In this document: positions 1 through 12,850 of the stretch, in pieces | How positions within the stretch are numbered: the first letter of the stretch is position 1 | Layout of the letters: each line of letters starts with the position of its first letter | DNA from: Himantopus leucocephalus | Taxonomy: Eukaryota; Chordata; Aves; Charadriiformes; Recurvirostridae | Direction of reading: 5' to 3' | NCBI GenBank assembly: GCA_003993805.1 | Contig: RSEF01000002.1 | Span: 4,571,620-4,635,619 of the forward strand | DNA length: 64,000 nucleotides | The notes under the pieces: generated by a model | What the model saw: the letters and a program-made list of their open reading frames with translations, nothing else | Database searches by the model: none | What the model was told of the DNA's origin: nothing | Program-made: the position numbers and the translations under genes

Positions 1-3000
1 CTGCATCGCAGAAACAGTAATGTGAGCTCGTTGCGCTGGACTCCCTTCGTATTCGGTGGAGGCTATAGATTGCACTCCGCAAGAGACATTTGAAATAGAG
101 CAGATGAATCATACCTGAAAAATGCCTATTTTTTTGCACTGTCTTTAAAGGTGAGATGATGGATTTACCACTTCCCTTTTTAATCTGCTGAGCTAGGTTA
201 ATTATTATTTCTGTTACGATCTCACCACTGAGAATTGAGATTTGCTCTAATTACTGTTGTTGCAGCATCTGCCAGTGAGTGTCTTACATAAGTTTCCTCT
301 CAGTGTAAACAGGAAAGGAAAAAAAAAAAACCTGAAAAGAAGATTCTGATTTACAGACTGTGATCAGCAGAAGGATTTGGCACCTAGCAGCAAGTTTTGG
401 GTTGCTTTCAACACATAAAGTAGGGTAGCTTACAACATACTGATCTGTCTCAAAATTGTCGGCAATGTATACGGTCAAAAGTACAGAACTGTTATCTCAG
501 GACTGCTGAGGTCACAACCTAAGCTTGTAAGAAGATATATATCTCACACATTTCCAGAGTCCCAGGGCTCCTGGCATTTTGCAGTCTATGAATGGAACAA
601 TTCCATGATTCACTTCCAACTATTTATGAACCCTGTAGCAGAGCTGCCAATTTAATCAATCAAAATATGCTTTTTTTTTTCCATGCAATGTGCTATATTT
701 CAATGATTACAGTAACTTGGCATCCATCATATCATTCCCTGCGGTTACTGTAACATGGTTCATAACAAATGGTGCAATAAGCACCTGAATAGACACTGGC
801 AGCGCTGGGAATTATGTACATTAAACACTTATTATGTGAGATACAAAAATGCTGCTCTAGGAGTTAACGTATGACATTTTTTGAAATGATTTTCTTAGCA
901 GAGCAGGGCCTTAGGGAGTATAAGAAATAAATAAAACAGTGCAGTTTGTATACTTGTTCTTGCTAGAATTGTCTTTGTTATATTTAAGAGCTTGAGGTCA
1001 ACAGGTTCTCACTTTATTTATCGGAGACAAAAACTGCTTCGTATCACTGACTTGAATGTTAAACTCCTCACTTTGGTGGTTGCACCATTCCTCAATACCA
1101 GAAAGAGAAGTGTTCAGGCAGTGTCTACTGAGGGGGGTGGCAGTGTTCTTCACCCATAGAAAAAAACCTTCTGTCTCTGAAATTCTGCCACCAAATCTTG
1201 AGGTTCTTCGCCAGCTCAGAGCCACGTTTGGGTTACTTCTATCAAGGATGTAAAAAAAGGCACCAATCCAAAACTTGCCACTTTTGCAATCATAATGGAA
1301 GGTGCCAGATGGAATTATAGACTCCTAATCAAGGGCAAATTCCAAAAGACTAATCACATAGGATTAACATGATGAACTGGACTGGAGAAAGTATTTCAAG
1401 TTTCATGAGTCCTACTTTGATGTGACAGCAGAGAACTGGAAATTCAAATTGCCACAGGCTGCATCATAAAAATTAGGGATTTTGATCTTCTCTGAAATTA
1501 AATCACACAAGTGTGATTCATCAGTCCAGAAGGAGCATTGCTAGCTGAAAAGTTTGGGCATTACTTCACTAGAAATACTCTTACTCTATATAAATCAGTT
1601 TTTCATTCTCCCACTCTTTCCCCTAAGCTTCCCCATCCAAGGGCTGCAGAAAGAAAACACTGTTGACATACAGAGAGGATGTATTAATATTTCTCAACTA
1701 GATCCTCATGTATGTTTGCACTGATCCCCCGTGACAGCTGGCTTGCTCGTCTGGTTGGCAGCATTAATACTGACGGTCCCACTTGAAGCTCACTGTGTGC
1801 TGGGTACCACCACAAGCTGAGCATCCCAGTGGAGGCCGCATTCAGAGAGACAATTCAGCTACCCAGGCACAGACCACAGTAGCATTTGAGGTATTTTTGC
1901 ACAGCCAAGGCCTATGAGTGGCACTGGTACAGGTGACACAGGGCTGGTGAGAGACCGCATCTGTCTACAGCAGCAACAGGAAGGCAGATACATCGGTAGT
2001 CACTTCTAACAAGCTGCCCAGGTGTCAGATAAAAGCCTGCTAGGGACATTATTTCTATAATATTTTCTAGGAGAGAGGAACACTGAGGCCAGAACAGGGG
2101 CATCAGCCACTCACCCTGAATCCTCTTCCTAGTTCTTGCACTGAATACGCTGCATATCCTTAGTCACGCAGGCAATGTTCAAGCCTGTGGGTCTGAAGAC
2201 AGACACTAAAACCCACCTGAGGACGTAACCAGTGATCTCAGTGATTGTCACCCTGCCGCTTCCATTAGTGTTTGTAGTGATGTACTTGTCAACCAGGTGG
2301 ATGGTCTCGCAAACATCTTATTGTTACACCGCTTTCCTTATATCTTTCTCCCAAAATTCTCCTTTGCTGTGCAATCTTTCAAACACCAAGAGGATGCTTT
2401 AGGTCTCATCCTTGCAATAAAACTGAGCAGTCTGGTAGACAGCCCTAAGGTAGATATCTACCCTGGAGTTAGTTTCCACCAGCTCCACTAATAACTGATG
2501 GAGAAAAATAGCTACTTTTATATTATAGGTTGTCCTGCCTATTCGAGATGGTTACTTCAGCGTGAGATGACTCTCCCCACTTTGAAGTGCCTCTTTACGT
2601 GACCCTCACAGACAGACCTGTTGGGAGGGCGTATATTGTAGGGCTGTATTACAGGGTTGCATTTAGTTGCTTAAACACAGTGACTGAGAGCCATTTTGGT
2701 GCCATGGTGTATCCTGCCTGACCGCAAACTACTACTTTAGAACGGCATGGGCTTGCCAGAGGATCTGTACCCTCTCTGCCAGACCCATGCGGGGCTGATA
2801 GAGCATATGAAAAGGTACTATGCACCTATGTTTAGGCAAAAAGATCTCTCCTCTGAGTTACATTAAATAAATCCTGTCTTGATAGTCTTAACATTTCCCA
2901 ATGGAACAGCTGTGAAAAAAATCACACTGATTTTTTGGAAAAGCATGAAGGAATAGAAGAAGACTTCTTTGGGTAATGGTTGGCTGCCTTAACCCATTTG

Positions 3001-6000
3001 GCACTTTTGGTGCTGCAGTAATAACTGTCATTTACAGAAAATCTGTCCCACTGCTCACCCAAGGCTCCAGAAACACTGATCCCAAATTCCACCTTATCTA
3101 ACTGCACAAAGAACCTCAGACCTGGGAATGCTATTGCCTGTACTGATCCTCATAAATGGCTGCTCTGTAAATAGCAAACCTGGAATCAGACTCCTCTGGA
3201 TTCTTAGGGAGGGTCCCAAGTTTAAACTGGTCCGAACTCCAGACCTGACACTTACACAATTACACTTTGCTAACATTTAATAAATGAATTTAAAATTCCC
3301 ATCAAAGCCTTGGTAGTCACCTAAGGACAAATGTCAGAACTGACACCCAGTCATCTGATCACCACGCATACCCTGACGTGTAAAGAAAGAGCGTGAGGAC
3401 AACGACTCAATAATGCTGCCCAAGTAAAGTCCTAGCTTTCAGCAACGGGCAACTCTGAGGACTTCTTGAGATGGCCATTAGAGACTCAACCTTGTGCCTC
3501 GATGAGCTTTTCCCCCCTGAATGGGTCTAATCCATTAACTCGATTTCCTCTTGGTTTCATCTTCACAACACCCAGTGTCAGTGAGTACTACACTTCAGCA
3601 GTTCATGAGGAGGAGGGAGGAAATTTAGAAAAGAAAACAAATTTGCCTGAAAAGCAAAGAGAAACCTGTTCCAAGAGAAGGAGGGCAGTAAAAAGTAACA
3701 TCAAAATTTGGTCTGTCTTTCCCTGCAAACCGAAGAGTCTTGTTTTTTTAAAAGGGCTGGTAAAAGGGACAGGGTGAAGCAGAGAATCCTGGGCTGGCTG
3801 GAAGGTACCGGAAAAATGAGTCATATATACCCACCCAAGAGATGATGGCTGGGACGCAAAGAGGATCATTAAGTCGGGAGAATCCCACGGCCTTTTTTAT
3901 GCATAAAGTAAGGTTAGAAAAATCATGCACATCTCCTTCTGGCTTTAGAATCTATGAATAATGTAAGCAGCTCTTTCAGGGCTTTGTTTTCCACTTTCTC
4001 ACGGGGCTACTTTCCGCAGCTGTCGCTGCACCAGGACAGCACACGAGTGCAGCCTTTGGCTTGTTACACACAAAGCTCCTGTTACTGCCTTCACCCCGCA
4101 GGCTTCTTCAGGAAAAAGAATAACTAATCCTTCCCCGTTCTAGATTAGTTATCTAAGAGAGAAAATTGAAGTGACTTGGCCTTGCCTATAAAGCCATTCC
4201 ATCACATAGTGAGGATAAGAAGAGTAGGAGCATAAGGAGCTGAGTTGGATTGGCATAATTTCATTTTAGATTATTTCTAGGCAGCTGGTTATCCCAGGTT
4301 CTATTTATATTCAGTGGAGAGAAACCGGCACTTTTCAACAGTGGTTCATTGGACATATTTTAAATGCATGCCTTTGGAAAAATAGTGCTTGGACTTGAAC
4401 CAGTTAACCACACAAATCACCCAGTGATCTTCAGATTGTCCAGGGGTGCCCTACCTGAGCTTCAACTGAATGAACGCGGCTCTATCTACTGAGGAACTGT
4501 GACATTATATTATATGAAACCTTAAAAAATGTTTTGAGGCACCAACATCAAGGGTTCCCTTTTGTCTCTATTAAGGTTTCTCTGGGAGACCTTTAAGACT
4601 TGAATAGGATAACCTCTCAGAGGCAGAGCTTAGCAAGCAAAAAATTCCAAGGCAAAAGATGTAAATGTGGTAACACCAAAATACTTGTTTCTGGTTTTGC
4701 CTACTAGAAGGACATTTCAGTGTGTTCAATTTTAATGATTTCTTTTAAAAGAACACCCCTTCATTTCAGAAAGATATCGGTCGGACCTTTTAGTAGCACT
4801 GAAAGAGGTCTATTCTGAAGATCAGTTTTCACCACATGATCAGGTGGATTGTTATTGTCCATTTGTCCACACTGGGCCTGATACCACAGCTCAAACGGAT
4901 GATAGCTTGAGTTCGTTCAGGCCAGAAGATACAATCTGGGAATCGAACAGGGAACAGGCTGCTGCACACAGCCTGCAAAGCTGAAATCTTTGAAATGAAA
5001 ATGGAGCTATTTTCTCAGCTGGAGAGAATCCATACAGTTCTAGTGACTACCAGATTGATTCTGATTTACAAGCAAAGAAGATGAAGCTTCTGGAGTTTAT
5101 ACCTTATATATATAGTAGTGTTTCAAAGGAAGAAAGATCTTACTACTGCAAAGTGAGTTTTCCTAGAAAAGAGCCTCTGTACTGTATCTAGCAAAGTACA
5201 CAATGATTTGTCAAGGACTTTCTTGTTATTATTGGAGCTCTGTGTCAACAAATTAATTTCTCTCCGAACTGGACAGCTCTAACATAACCCACATATCAGT
5301 TCCATAAACGGAGACTGATGAATGGACATTTAAGAGAAGTAATGATGACAGGCAGTGCATCCTTTTTATTTATCTTTAATGTGACTTGATATTTTTATTC
5401 ATATCTGTTTATACATGTTTTCTGCTTCGTAATGGAAAATAGAACTAAGGATTTTTCCCTTGATATTTATTGATAGATAAAATGAATCCAAAGGTGAGGT
5501 CTTGAAGACAGAATAAACCAGCTTATTTCTTATTCTTTTACTTTCATTTATGATATGCTAAGAATATAATTATTGCTAGAATAAGACCCTCTCCAACTAC
5601 AGATGGGAAAGAATTGGTTTTCATATCTTGCCAGGGCTTTGGAAGTTTAGTGTTTCCATTTCTAAACTGAGACGAAAATTCAGAGCCCAGAATGGAGTTA
5701 TAAACCAGTGATCCAAAAAGCATTTGGACCACCTGTTTTGGCACTGAGCAATTATAATCTGAACGCACAAACCCAGAAGCTCTTTTGAACGAAAAGAAAC
5801 TTTTCAGTAAAAGATTTCAGTCATAAAAATTTTCTGCCATTTTTCTGCCAAGAACCAAATCCCATTTGAGAGGAAATTTATCTCCCTTAGTGAGATGAAA
5901 TAGCCAAAATATTCCAAGATGCACAAAAGAGGGAATGCTGACTGTGAAGGTTTCTTTGCAGTCTTCCTTAAGCTCAGGAGTTTAAATAGGAAGTCATTAA

Positions 6001-8835
6001 GCTCTTCTCTTTCTCTTTTGAGAGTGTAATGGGCAACTAGTGTTTATTTTGCTGATTTCTGCTGGGCCTCCTATTTTATGCTTCACAGAAAGCTTGTGCT
6101 TCTGTGTTTCCTAGAATGTTTGCTCCTCTTCACTCCCAGGAAATGTAAATATTATTCTATTTAGACTTTGTATTTTTATGCAACGTGGTAAAATGCACCC
6201 CAGGATTAAGCAACCCAAACTGGCATCAGAGTAGTCATTTTAGCTGGAGCATTATATACTGTCATTCTGACCTCAAATGAATAGTATGGTACTTTATTAA
6301 TGCCTTGTTTTAATTGTTCTATCATACTGTCCTGACACGATTCTCAGACCGGGCCTTTTATCACAAAAGGTTCCTTTTCAAATGTCACAGGCACCACAAT
6401 GACTCCTTTTGGCATACAGCAAAGTGCTGGAAAGTGCTATCTGACCAGGAATAATGAAATGTGATTAAGAAGAGCAAGGCATAATGTGGTGGATGGTCAT
6501 GATCAGGGAGACTGTGGAAGAGAGTCCCTAGAGCAGCAGTGAGAGACCACCTCTTCAGGCAAGCAGAGCAAGACTATCCACATCCTGAAGACTGTGCGGG
6601 ACGGAGTCATGTTTTGGTGGGGAGGGGAGAGAGTGGTAAATGAACAGACACCTTCTTCACCTGATGTCCGTGTTACACATCAGCACACAGCCCCTTGCCT
6701 TTGCCCACACTGTCACCTAAACCCAAGTCCAAACACAACTCCAGTCCTAGTTGGGATCACACTGTTTCCTCACTAGAGACCTGCATCATGCATGAGCATG
6801 TCCACAGCCTCTTTTTCAATCTTATAACCCCATCCATGATCCTCTTACTGCTGTGCTGGTCCTTCTGTCCCTCCTGAAACATCTTGTATTCAAAAAGCTT
6901 TGTTAAAGAAACACACTGCAGGTCACTGAAGGGACCAGTCACGTCAACTACCATGGGCTCTCTAGTCACATGTGACTCAACAGGGCTTCGCTCCAACTAT
7001 TTCACCTGACAATCAAGGAACACACTGAATGTTGCAACACCAGTAAACACATACCCTTGCAAAAATAACAATGGCACACATTGAGTTCTTGCCTGGAGGG
7101 TGTGATAGTCCCGGACATGCAGCTCATCACACCAGCATATTGAAAATGACCAAGATGACACGACAGCCTAAAACATGGGCATACCGCTGTGAGTAGTCCA
7201 CCTGGCAGTTCCCCAGGCTGGGCAGGTTCAAGTTGCCATGTGCTGACAGTAAGAACCACAAGAGAAGACTCAAGAGAGAGTTTTCCTCCAAAGAGGAACG
7301 ATCCAGCAACTTGCTGATGAAATGTGATTTCCTATCTGCAACGTACTCTGAGTAAGACTTGACAGGATGAATTTTGGAGAAAGTTTTCTGGTCAGCTGCT
7401 GCTGGTTATATGAGTTTCCTATTGGTTGTGGAACATCTCACAAACAGAATTAGAAATTCTAGAAAGAAAGAGACATTGTAGGAGTGCACATGGTATTGGA
7501 CGCCTTGTTTGACACTATTGCCTCCACAGCTACAAAACGTGAACAGCAAGAAGACAGTAATAGAAATGATAGCGGAATTGGAGATAAATTCTGGATGGAC
7601 TGTAATCATATTAGCATATTATCTTTATCCTGTGTGTAGCTATGACAGCATGCTTACAAACCAGTGAAAAAATCTTGTAAGAAAAACTCAGGGATGTCAA
7701 CAGTTTGCAGGTCATGAACTACAGTCTTGGTAGCAGTGGAAGGACTGGGAATATGTGGAAAGAAAGAAATTTTAAAAAATCAATAAGAAAACTAGATTAA
7801 AATCAGTGGTTGAGAAAAAACATAAGCCAGTCAGACAGGAAGGAGAAGGGAAAATGAAAAAGACTTATCAATAATAATAATAAAAAAATCTCAGTCTCTG
7901 AACAGAACAATGCAGAAATGGAAGCATACATGTGAAGAGAGTCAGCAGAAACTACGAAAATATTGAGAGAAGCGATAATATCATCAAGGAAGATGTTTGC
8001 ACAGAAGTAGGGAATGCTTTTCAGAAAAAAACCAAAAATGAAATGCATATAGATACCTACACAGGTGCAATGCCTCTATATATAAAATGGTGAGTGAACA
8101 AACTAACTTTATTAGAAGATCAAAAGAAAGGAACTTCAGCAATGTGGGCTGAACATTTTGAGTAGACCGTTACAGTCACACAAAAGGAAGTGAAGATCAA
8201 GATCAGAGTGCACTACAAACTTCATTTATTGGATGATATCAGAAAGGAATGGATTCCATAAATATTGGTTAAGTTGCTTAATAAACCTATTTCCCCTACC
8301 CGCGATGCTTTTAAAGACATATTGGAAAAAAAAGTAACAGGATGGCAGAAAGACAGCTCTGCTCTTCAGAAGTGTAAATGCCTATGTGCTGTTAGGATAA
8401 TCATGCAAAAGCAGAGTGCAGTACATTTCAAGAAAAAAAATTTAATGTGTGAACACTGTACAGTATCATTACAGTGATAAACTGGGACATGGGATGGGAA
8501 GAATTACTGAGTCAAGTCCTATAGCTATTGTAAACAGTTGCATTGAAACATCCTTTGCACCAGTGGGCAATATTAAATAAATTGTTACTATTCCTTTACT
8601 TCTATTGGAAGACAGCTAATGAAGCTTCTATGAATGCTAGAAGTCTTGTTAATTTAGCTTAAATATATTAATGGTCACTTACGACAATTTCCTTTTTGTC
8701 AGTAATACTAATAAACTTAAGTACCTCCACTCTCGTCTGTGATGTACTTATAAAAACCACCATACCTTTCCCCAGTCTTGTTTTTCAAAAACCGAACAAA
8801 CTCAGATATTTACTGAAACTTTCTCCATGATACGT

Positions 8836-9483
8836 TGTCATGGTTTGGGCCGCACTGGCCACCGAAATGAACAACAGATGCTCTCCCCCACCTCGCCCTC
8901 CAAGGAGAGGAGGGAGAGAGGGAGAGAAACTTATGAGTTTAGAAGGAACTAAACTACTTTAATGAAATATTAATAATAAAATAATAAAAAAGAAATAATG
9001 AAATAAATACAATATATAAAAAACCAGTATTGAGCTCCCGGGATGATGATCACGTCACCGTCAGGCATTGGGGAAGTCCCAGATCGGACTCAGCGATGGA
9101 CGGGAACTGGACCCGGATCTGGATTCAGGAATGGACAGGTTGGGATCGAAGACAGACAAACAGACAGAGTCATCCTCAGACACCAGCCATTGAAGAAAGA
9201 GAGCTGACCCTTTGATTCCTCAGCTTTTAGACTGAGCATGAGGCAGACGGGATGGAATACCCTGTTGGTCAGTTTTGGGTCACCTGGCCTGTCCGCTCCT
9301 CCCCGCAGGTGTGACCCCGCTATACTCTTCTGCTTCCGACCCTCCAACGGGGCAAATAACCAATTTAGCTGGCCTTGGGTGATACAGCAATAAGTTTAAG
9401 GAAGAGCCCCTCTGCATACCATGCCTTGGCACAATTATGAATAATCAGGTCTTACCTTTCTGGGACCAAACAGTGTCTGAACA
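8836..9483. mobile_element. Probable solitary LTR of an endogenous retrovirus
   Basis: The 648-bp segment starts TGTCATGGTTTGGGCC and ends GTGTCTGAACA, giving the TG...CA ends expected of a retroviral LTR. It has a purine-rich GAGAGG patch, an A/T-rich block of AATAAT/AATAAA units (about 8960-9020) containing ATATATAAAA, then a GC-richer half. The TGTCATGGTTT start resembles LTRs I know to be common in neoavian genomes. The flanks ATACG (8830-8834) and ATATG (9484-9488) match at 4 of 5 bases, with a CpG-to-TpG type difference. They could be a decayed target-site duplication, but one T lies between the left flank and the TG. No gag, pol or env sequence adjoins it, so it is probably the product of LTR-LTR recombination. 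Orientation is undetermined. Confidence 0.6.
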
Positions 9484-10617
9484 ATATGCTGTTAATTTCA
9501 GAGAGTTCAGTGAGTTACAAGAGGCTTAGCTGCAAAGTAAAATTACTGAACAGAGAATTGGTTCTGTTTTACCTCAAACTAGGACATTCCACCCCTTATT
9601 CCGTACCATTTGCATTGTGCTCAGATCAATATTACTTTTTACCTATCTATCTATCTGGTCTTCCAGAACATCAGCCAGTCATTGCTATATATAAGATATT
9701 GCTATATCCCATAACCTGAAGCTGAGCTGGAGCTGGACAAATTATTTGCGATCACTGTAAAAAAGAGCATTTGTAGAAACGAGGTGTAAAAGGGAAGAAT
9801 TCCACGGTTTGTGAAGTCCTCTGAAAGAGTCAGCATGGGGACAAGGGAGATCCAGTGAATAGTCTGCTCAGGGTTCTGAAAGGAATTCAAATTTGTTTCT
9901 CCAAAAGCTTCTATAGAAATGTGGCTGTTAGAGGTTTGGAGGAAAGAGCATTATGCATAGAAATACAAGAAAGAAAGGGTAGGAATATATATATAGTCTG
10001 TTTTCTCAATGGAGCGTGGCTACTGGTAGATCTGTTCTGTTTTACATAGACCTTGGTGATCTATAAAAGGGAATAAAGAGCCGGATGACAGATTTTTAGT
10101 GACACTGAGCTACTCAGGACAGCAAAAATAAAGGCTGATTGCAAAGAGCTGTATAGGGACTCACAATACTAAGTGACCAGGCAATAACATGGCACATGAA
10201 ATCACATAATATAAAGGTAACACAATGGGGAAGTAAAGCAATCAACTTTACATGAAGAGTTATGAGCTCTGGGTATTTTCATTCACAAAAGAAATGTTGG
10301 AATTACACTAGCTAGCTCCCTGAAAACTTCATCTCAGTTCCCAGTGGTACTCAAGAAAGGAAACAAAACTGTTTGGAATTACTGAGAAAAAAAAAAAAAG
10401 AAAATAAAACAGAGAACAGGATGCTGCTATAAAAATCCATTTATGTGGTCACACCTTGAGTACCGCGGCAAGCTTTGATCTTGCCACCACAAAAATGCTA
10501 CATCGTTACTGATTAGCACATCACACAGACCACTTTGGTACATGTGTCTGCTGTCTCCTGAGCAAAATTCCACGCTGCAATAAGGACGAGCCCATCTTCT
10601 TAAGGACACTTAACTTT

Positions 10618-10800
10618 TCTACAGCACTTGTCATCCAGGGATCTCAAAGTATTTTACAAAGGAAGATAAGTATCATTAAGCTTGCTTTATAGCTGGGGAA
10701 ACTGAGAACTAGAGCAGCAATCTAACTTGTTCAAAAATAAGTAACTGATGAAGCCAGAGACAGAAGTGAACTCCAGGTCTTCCTATCAGCTCATGTACCC
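10618..10800 (+). repeat. MIR/L3-like ancient repeat (faint)
   Basis: The order of landmarks ATCTCAAAGTATTTTACAAA, GCTGGGGAAACTGAGAACTA, then a decayed AACTTG..AAGTAACTGATGAAGCCAGAGACAG segment and CTCCAGGTCT follows the widely shared MIR/L3-type tail (lowest-value, GGGGAAACTGAGGCAC, TGCCCAAGGTCAC, AGGTCT). Divergence is high, so the family is uncertain. Confidence 0.5.
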
Positions 10801-12429
10801 ACTTATGCCAGCAGTTAATTGATTGTGGCGAATTATTTTCAACGAGACCCAAAAAGCAGAGGTTAGAAAACTGCTCAGTTCTCAAGCACAAGGGGAAAAA
10901 ATCTATTAAAGCTAAATGTAAGGTCCGAAAAAAAAAACCCAAACCCTAAATATTTGAACTGCCTGCTTGAAAAACTGAAAATTTAATATAATTTTAGCTC
11001 TGAGAAATATTGCAGAGCAGTTCACATCTGCTGTCAGTTCATAACAGTAGTTACTGAGAAAAAAAACAGCTCAGTTAACTGTCTCCGGTGCCTATTTTCT
11101 GAGGTTTGTCCTCCAATCTTGCTGTGTTTTCATGGTTCACCAGTTCTTTGGCAGGGATTACATTTAAAAATGCACATAAGAAATGTATATCTCTTAATAA
11201 AATCAGGCTGAAATTCAGTTCCCTAGCACGTATTTCCAACCCCTGCCCCTTCTTTACCTTCAGAGGGGGATGTATGATTAAATCTTGGTTATGCCACTCT
11301 AAGGGAAGATACCAGAAATAAAAACCCCACTAATTTGAAGAGAAAATACCAAACAGAGTTTATTTTTTCTAGTGCTATCAGAAATTGAATTTCGAAACAT
11401 CCAATATACTGGATGGTTAGATCTCTACTGGGATATGTTCAAGCCAAAATCCATTCAGGAATGAAACAAAGAAGGATGATTACCTACGTTTTCTCCCTCA
11501 CATTTCTTGTCAATAAAAATACAGGTTTCTCGCCCAATATTCAGGATCAGCATTTGCACCCAATTTCCTTTGCCTCTGAAATTGTTTCCCTGTTTTCAGC
11601 CCAAGTCAATGTCCAAGTTTTTTCTAAAGACAAGTAGGAAAGCAATCAAACAAATCTCTCCACTGCATTGTTCGAGGCTTTTGTACCCTGAGAGANACTT
11701 GAGGACTGCTACCATGATCAAAGGGCTTTATTTGTGGCCAATCTGCTTTTCCCAATGAAGCTCAGAACTTCTGCATGACCTGTTTCTTGTTGTTATGCTA
11801 TCTTGCGCTGCAACAGTTGAATGCACAGGAAATGAAAAAACAAAACCAGTGGAAATAATTTTTGACAGACAAAATCTGCGTATATTTTTAAGAGACTTGG
11901 CATCTTTAGAAGCAGGTTTTAGCCCTCTAGAACTAAGAATATTTACCAACAAGAGCAGTCAAATGGCATTGCCTGGCTGGTATAATGATGCCTCTTGAAA
12001 ACATACCGATGCTACCTTTGTCTACCAGGTAACCAAAACTCAGCTGAGCTGTACACTGGGCGCTTGGCTCTTAACTAACTGGAGTGAGTGGAACCAATTT
12101 TAACAGGCCGAGTGCTCGCATGCAGTCAGGAACTGTAATTTGGTGGAGTTTTTAGACTTCTAGCTTTTAGAGTGAGCCCTCTTTTGGGAGTAACTGATTT
12201 CTTCTAGTATCATTCATGTCTCTTTATGTTTCCAGCAGTACACTGGGATAGTTCTCTCACAGATTGTCCTGTATGTTTTTTCACAAAAATGAACTTCAGC
12301 TGAACGTTTCATTTCTTCATTAGTTCAACTCCAACTCATTAGCTGTGACCGAAAGAGGTCACAGAGTCGTACTACTTTTGAAATCTTTGTGTCTTCCTTT
12401 TCTGGTGACCATTGCTCACTGGAGGGAAG

Positions 12430-12529
12430 NNNNNNNNNNNNNNNNNNNNNNNNNNNNNNNNNNNNNNNNNNNNNNNNNNNNNNNNNNNNNNNNNNNNNNN
12501 NNNNNNNNNNNNNNNNNNNNNNNNNNNNN
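12430..12529. other. Assembly gap (100 N)
   Basis: Exactly 100 Ns, the usual placeholder for a gap of unknown size. The right flank enters a CR1 element immediately while the left flank does not, so the missing sequence includes the 5' boundary of that CR1 copy. Confidence 0.97.
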
Positions 12530-12850
12530 TTTAGATTGGATATGAGGAAAAATTTCTTCACCGAAAGGGTTGCCAAGCATTGGAACAGGCTGCCCAGAGA
12601 AGTGGTTGAGTTGCCACCCCAGGAGGTATTTAAAAGACGTGTAGACGTGGTGCTTAAGGGCATGGTTTAGTGGTGGTTTTAGCAGTGTTAGGCTGATGGT
12701 TGGANGCTACCCCCGGAGGTATTTAAAAGACGTGTAGACGTGGTGCTTAACGGCATGATTTAGTGGTGGTTTTAGTAGTGTTAGGCTGATGGTTGGACTC
12801 AATGACCTTAAAGGTCTTTTCCAATCTAGATGATTCTATGATTCTATTCT
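12530..12850 (+). mobile_element. CR1 LINE 3' end, 5' end lost in gap
   Basis: TTTAGATTGGATATGAGGAA, GGCTGCCCAGAGAAGTGGTTG, GGTATTTAAAAGACGTGTAG and GATGATTCTATGATTCTATT are the standard CR1 3'-UTR landmarks in sense orientation, ending in the CR1 3' octamer-like ATTCTATGA repeats. A 92-bp block inside it is present twice around the single N at 12705, with about five differences. Such 5'-truncated copies are the commonest retroposons of birds. Confidence 0.9.
12613..12797 (+). repeat. 92-bp duplication around a single N inside CR1
   Basis: Copy 1 is at 12613-12704, copy 2 at 12706-12797, and one N at 12705 sits exactly between them. About five bases differ. The pattern repeats at other single Ns in this window, so an unmerged contig overlap or joined haplotypes is more likely than a biological duplication. 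Confidence 0.85.

Noticed and set aside
9640..9660. TATC tetramers as a microsatellite
   Set aside because: Only about three units; below a level worth annotating.
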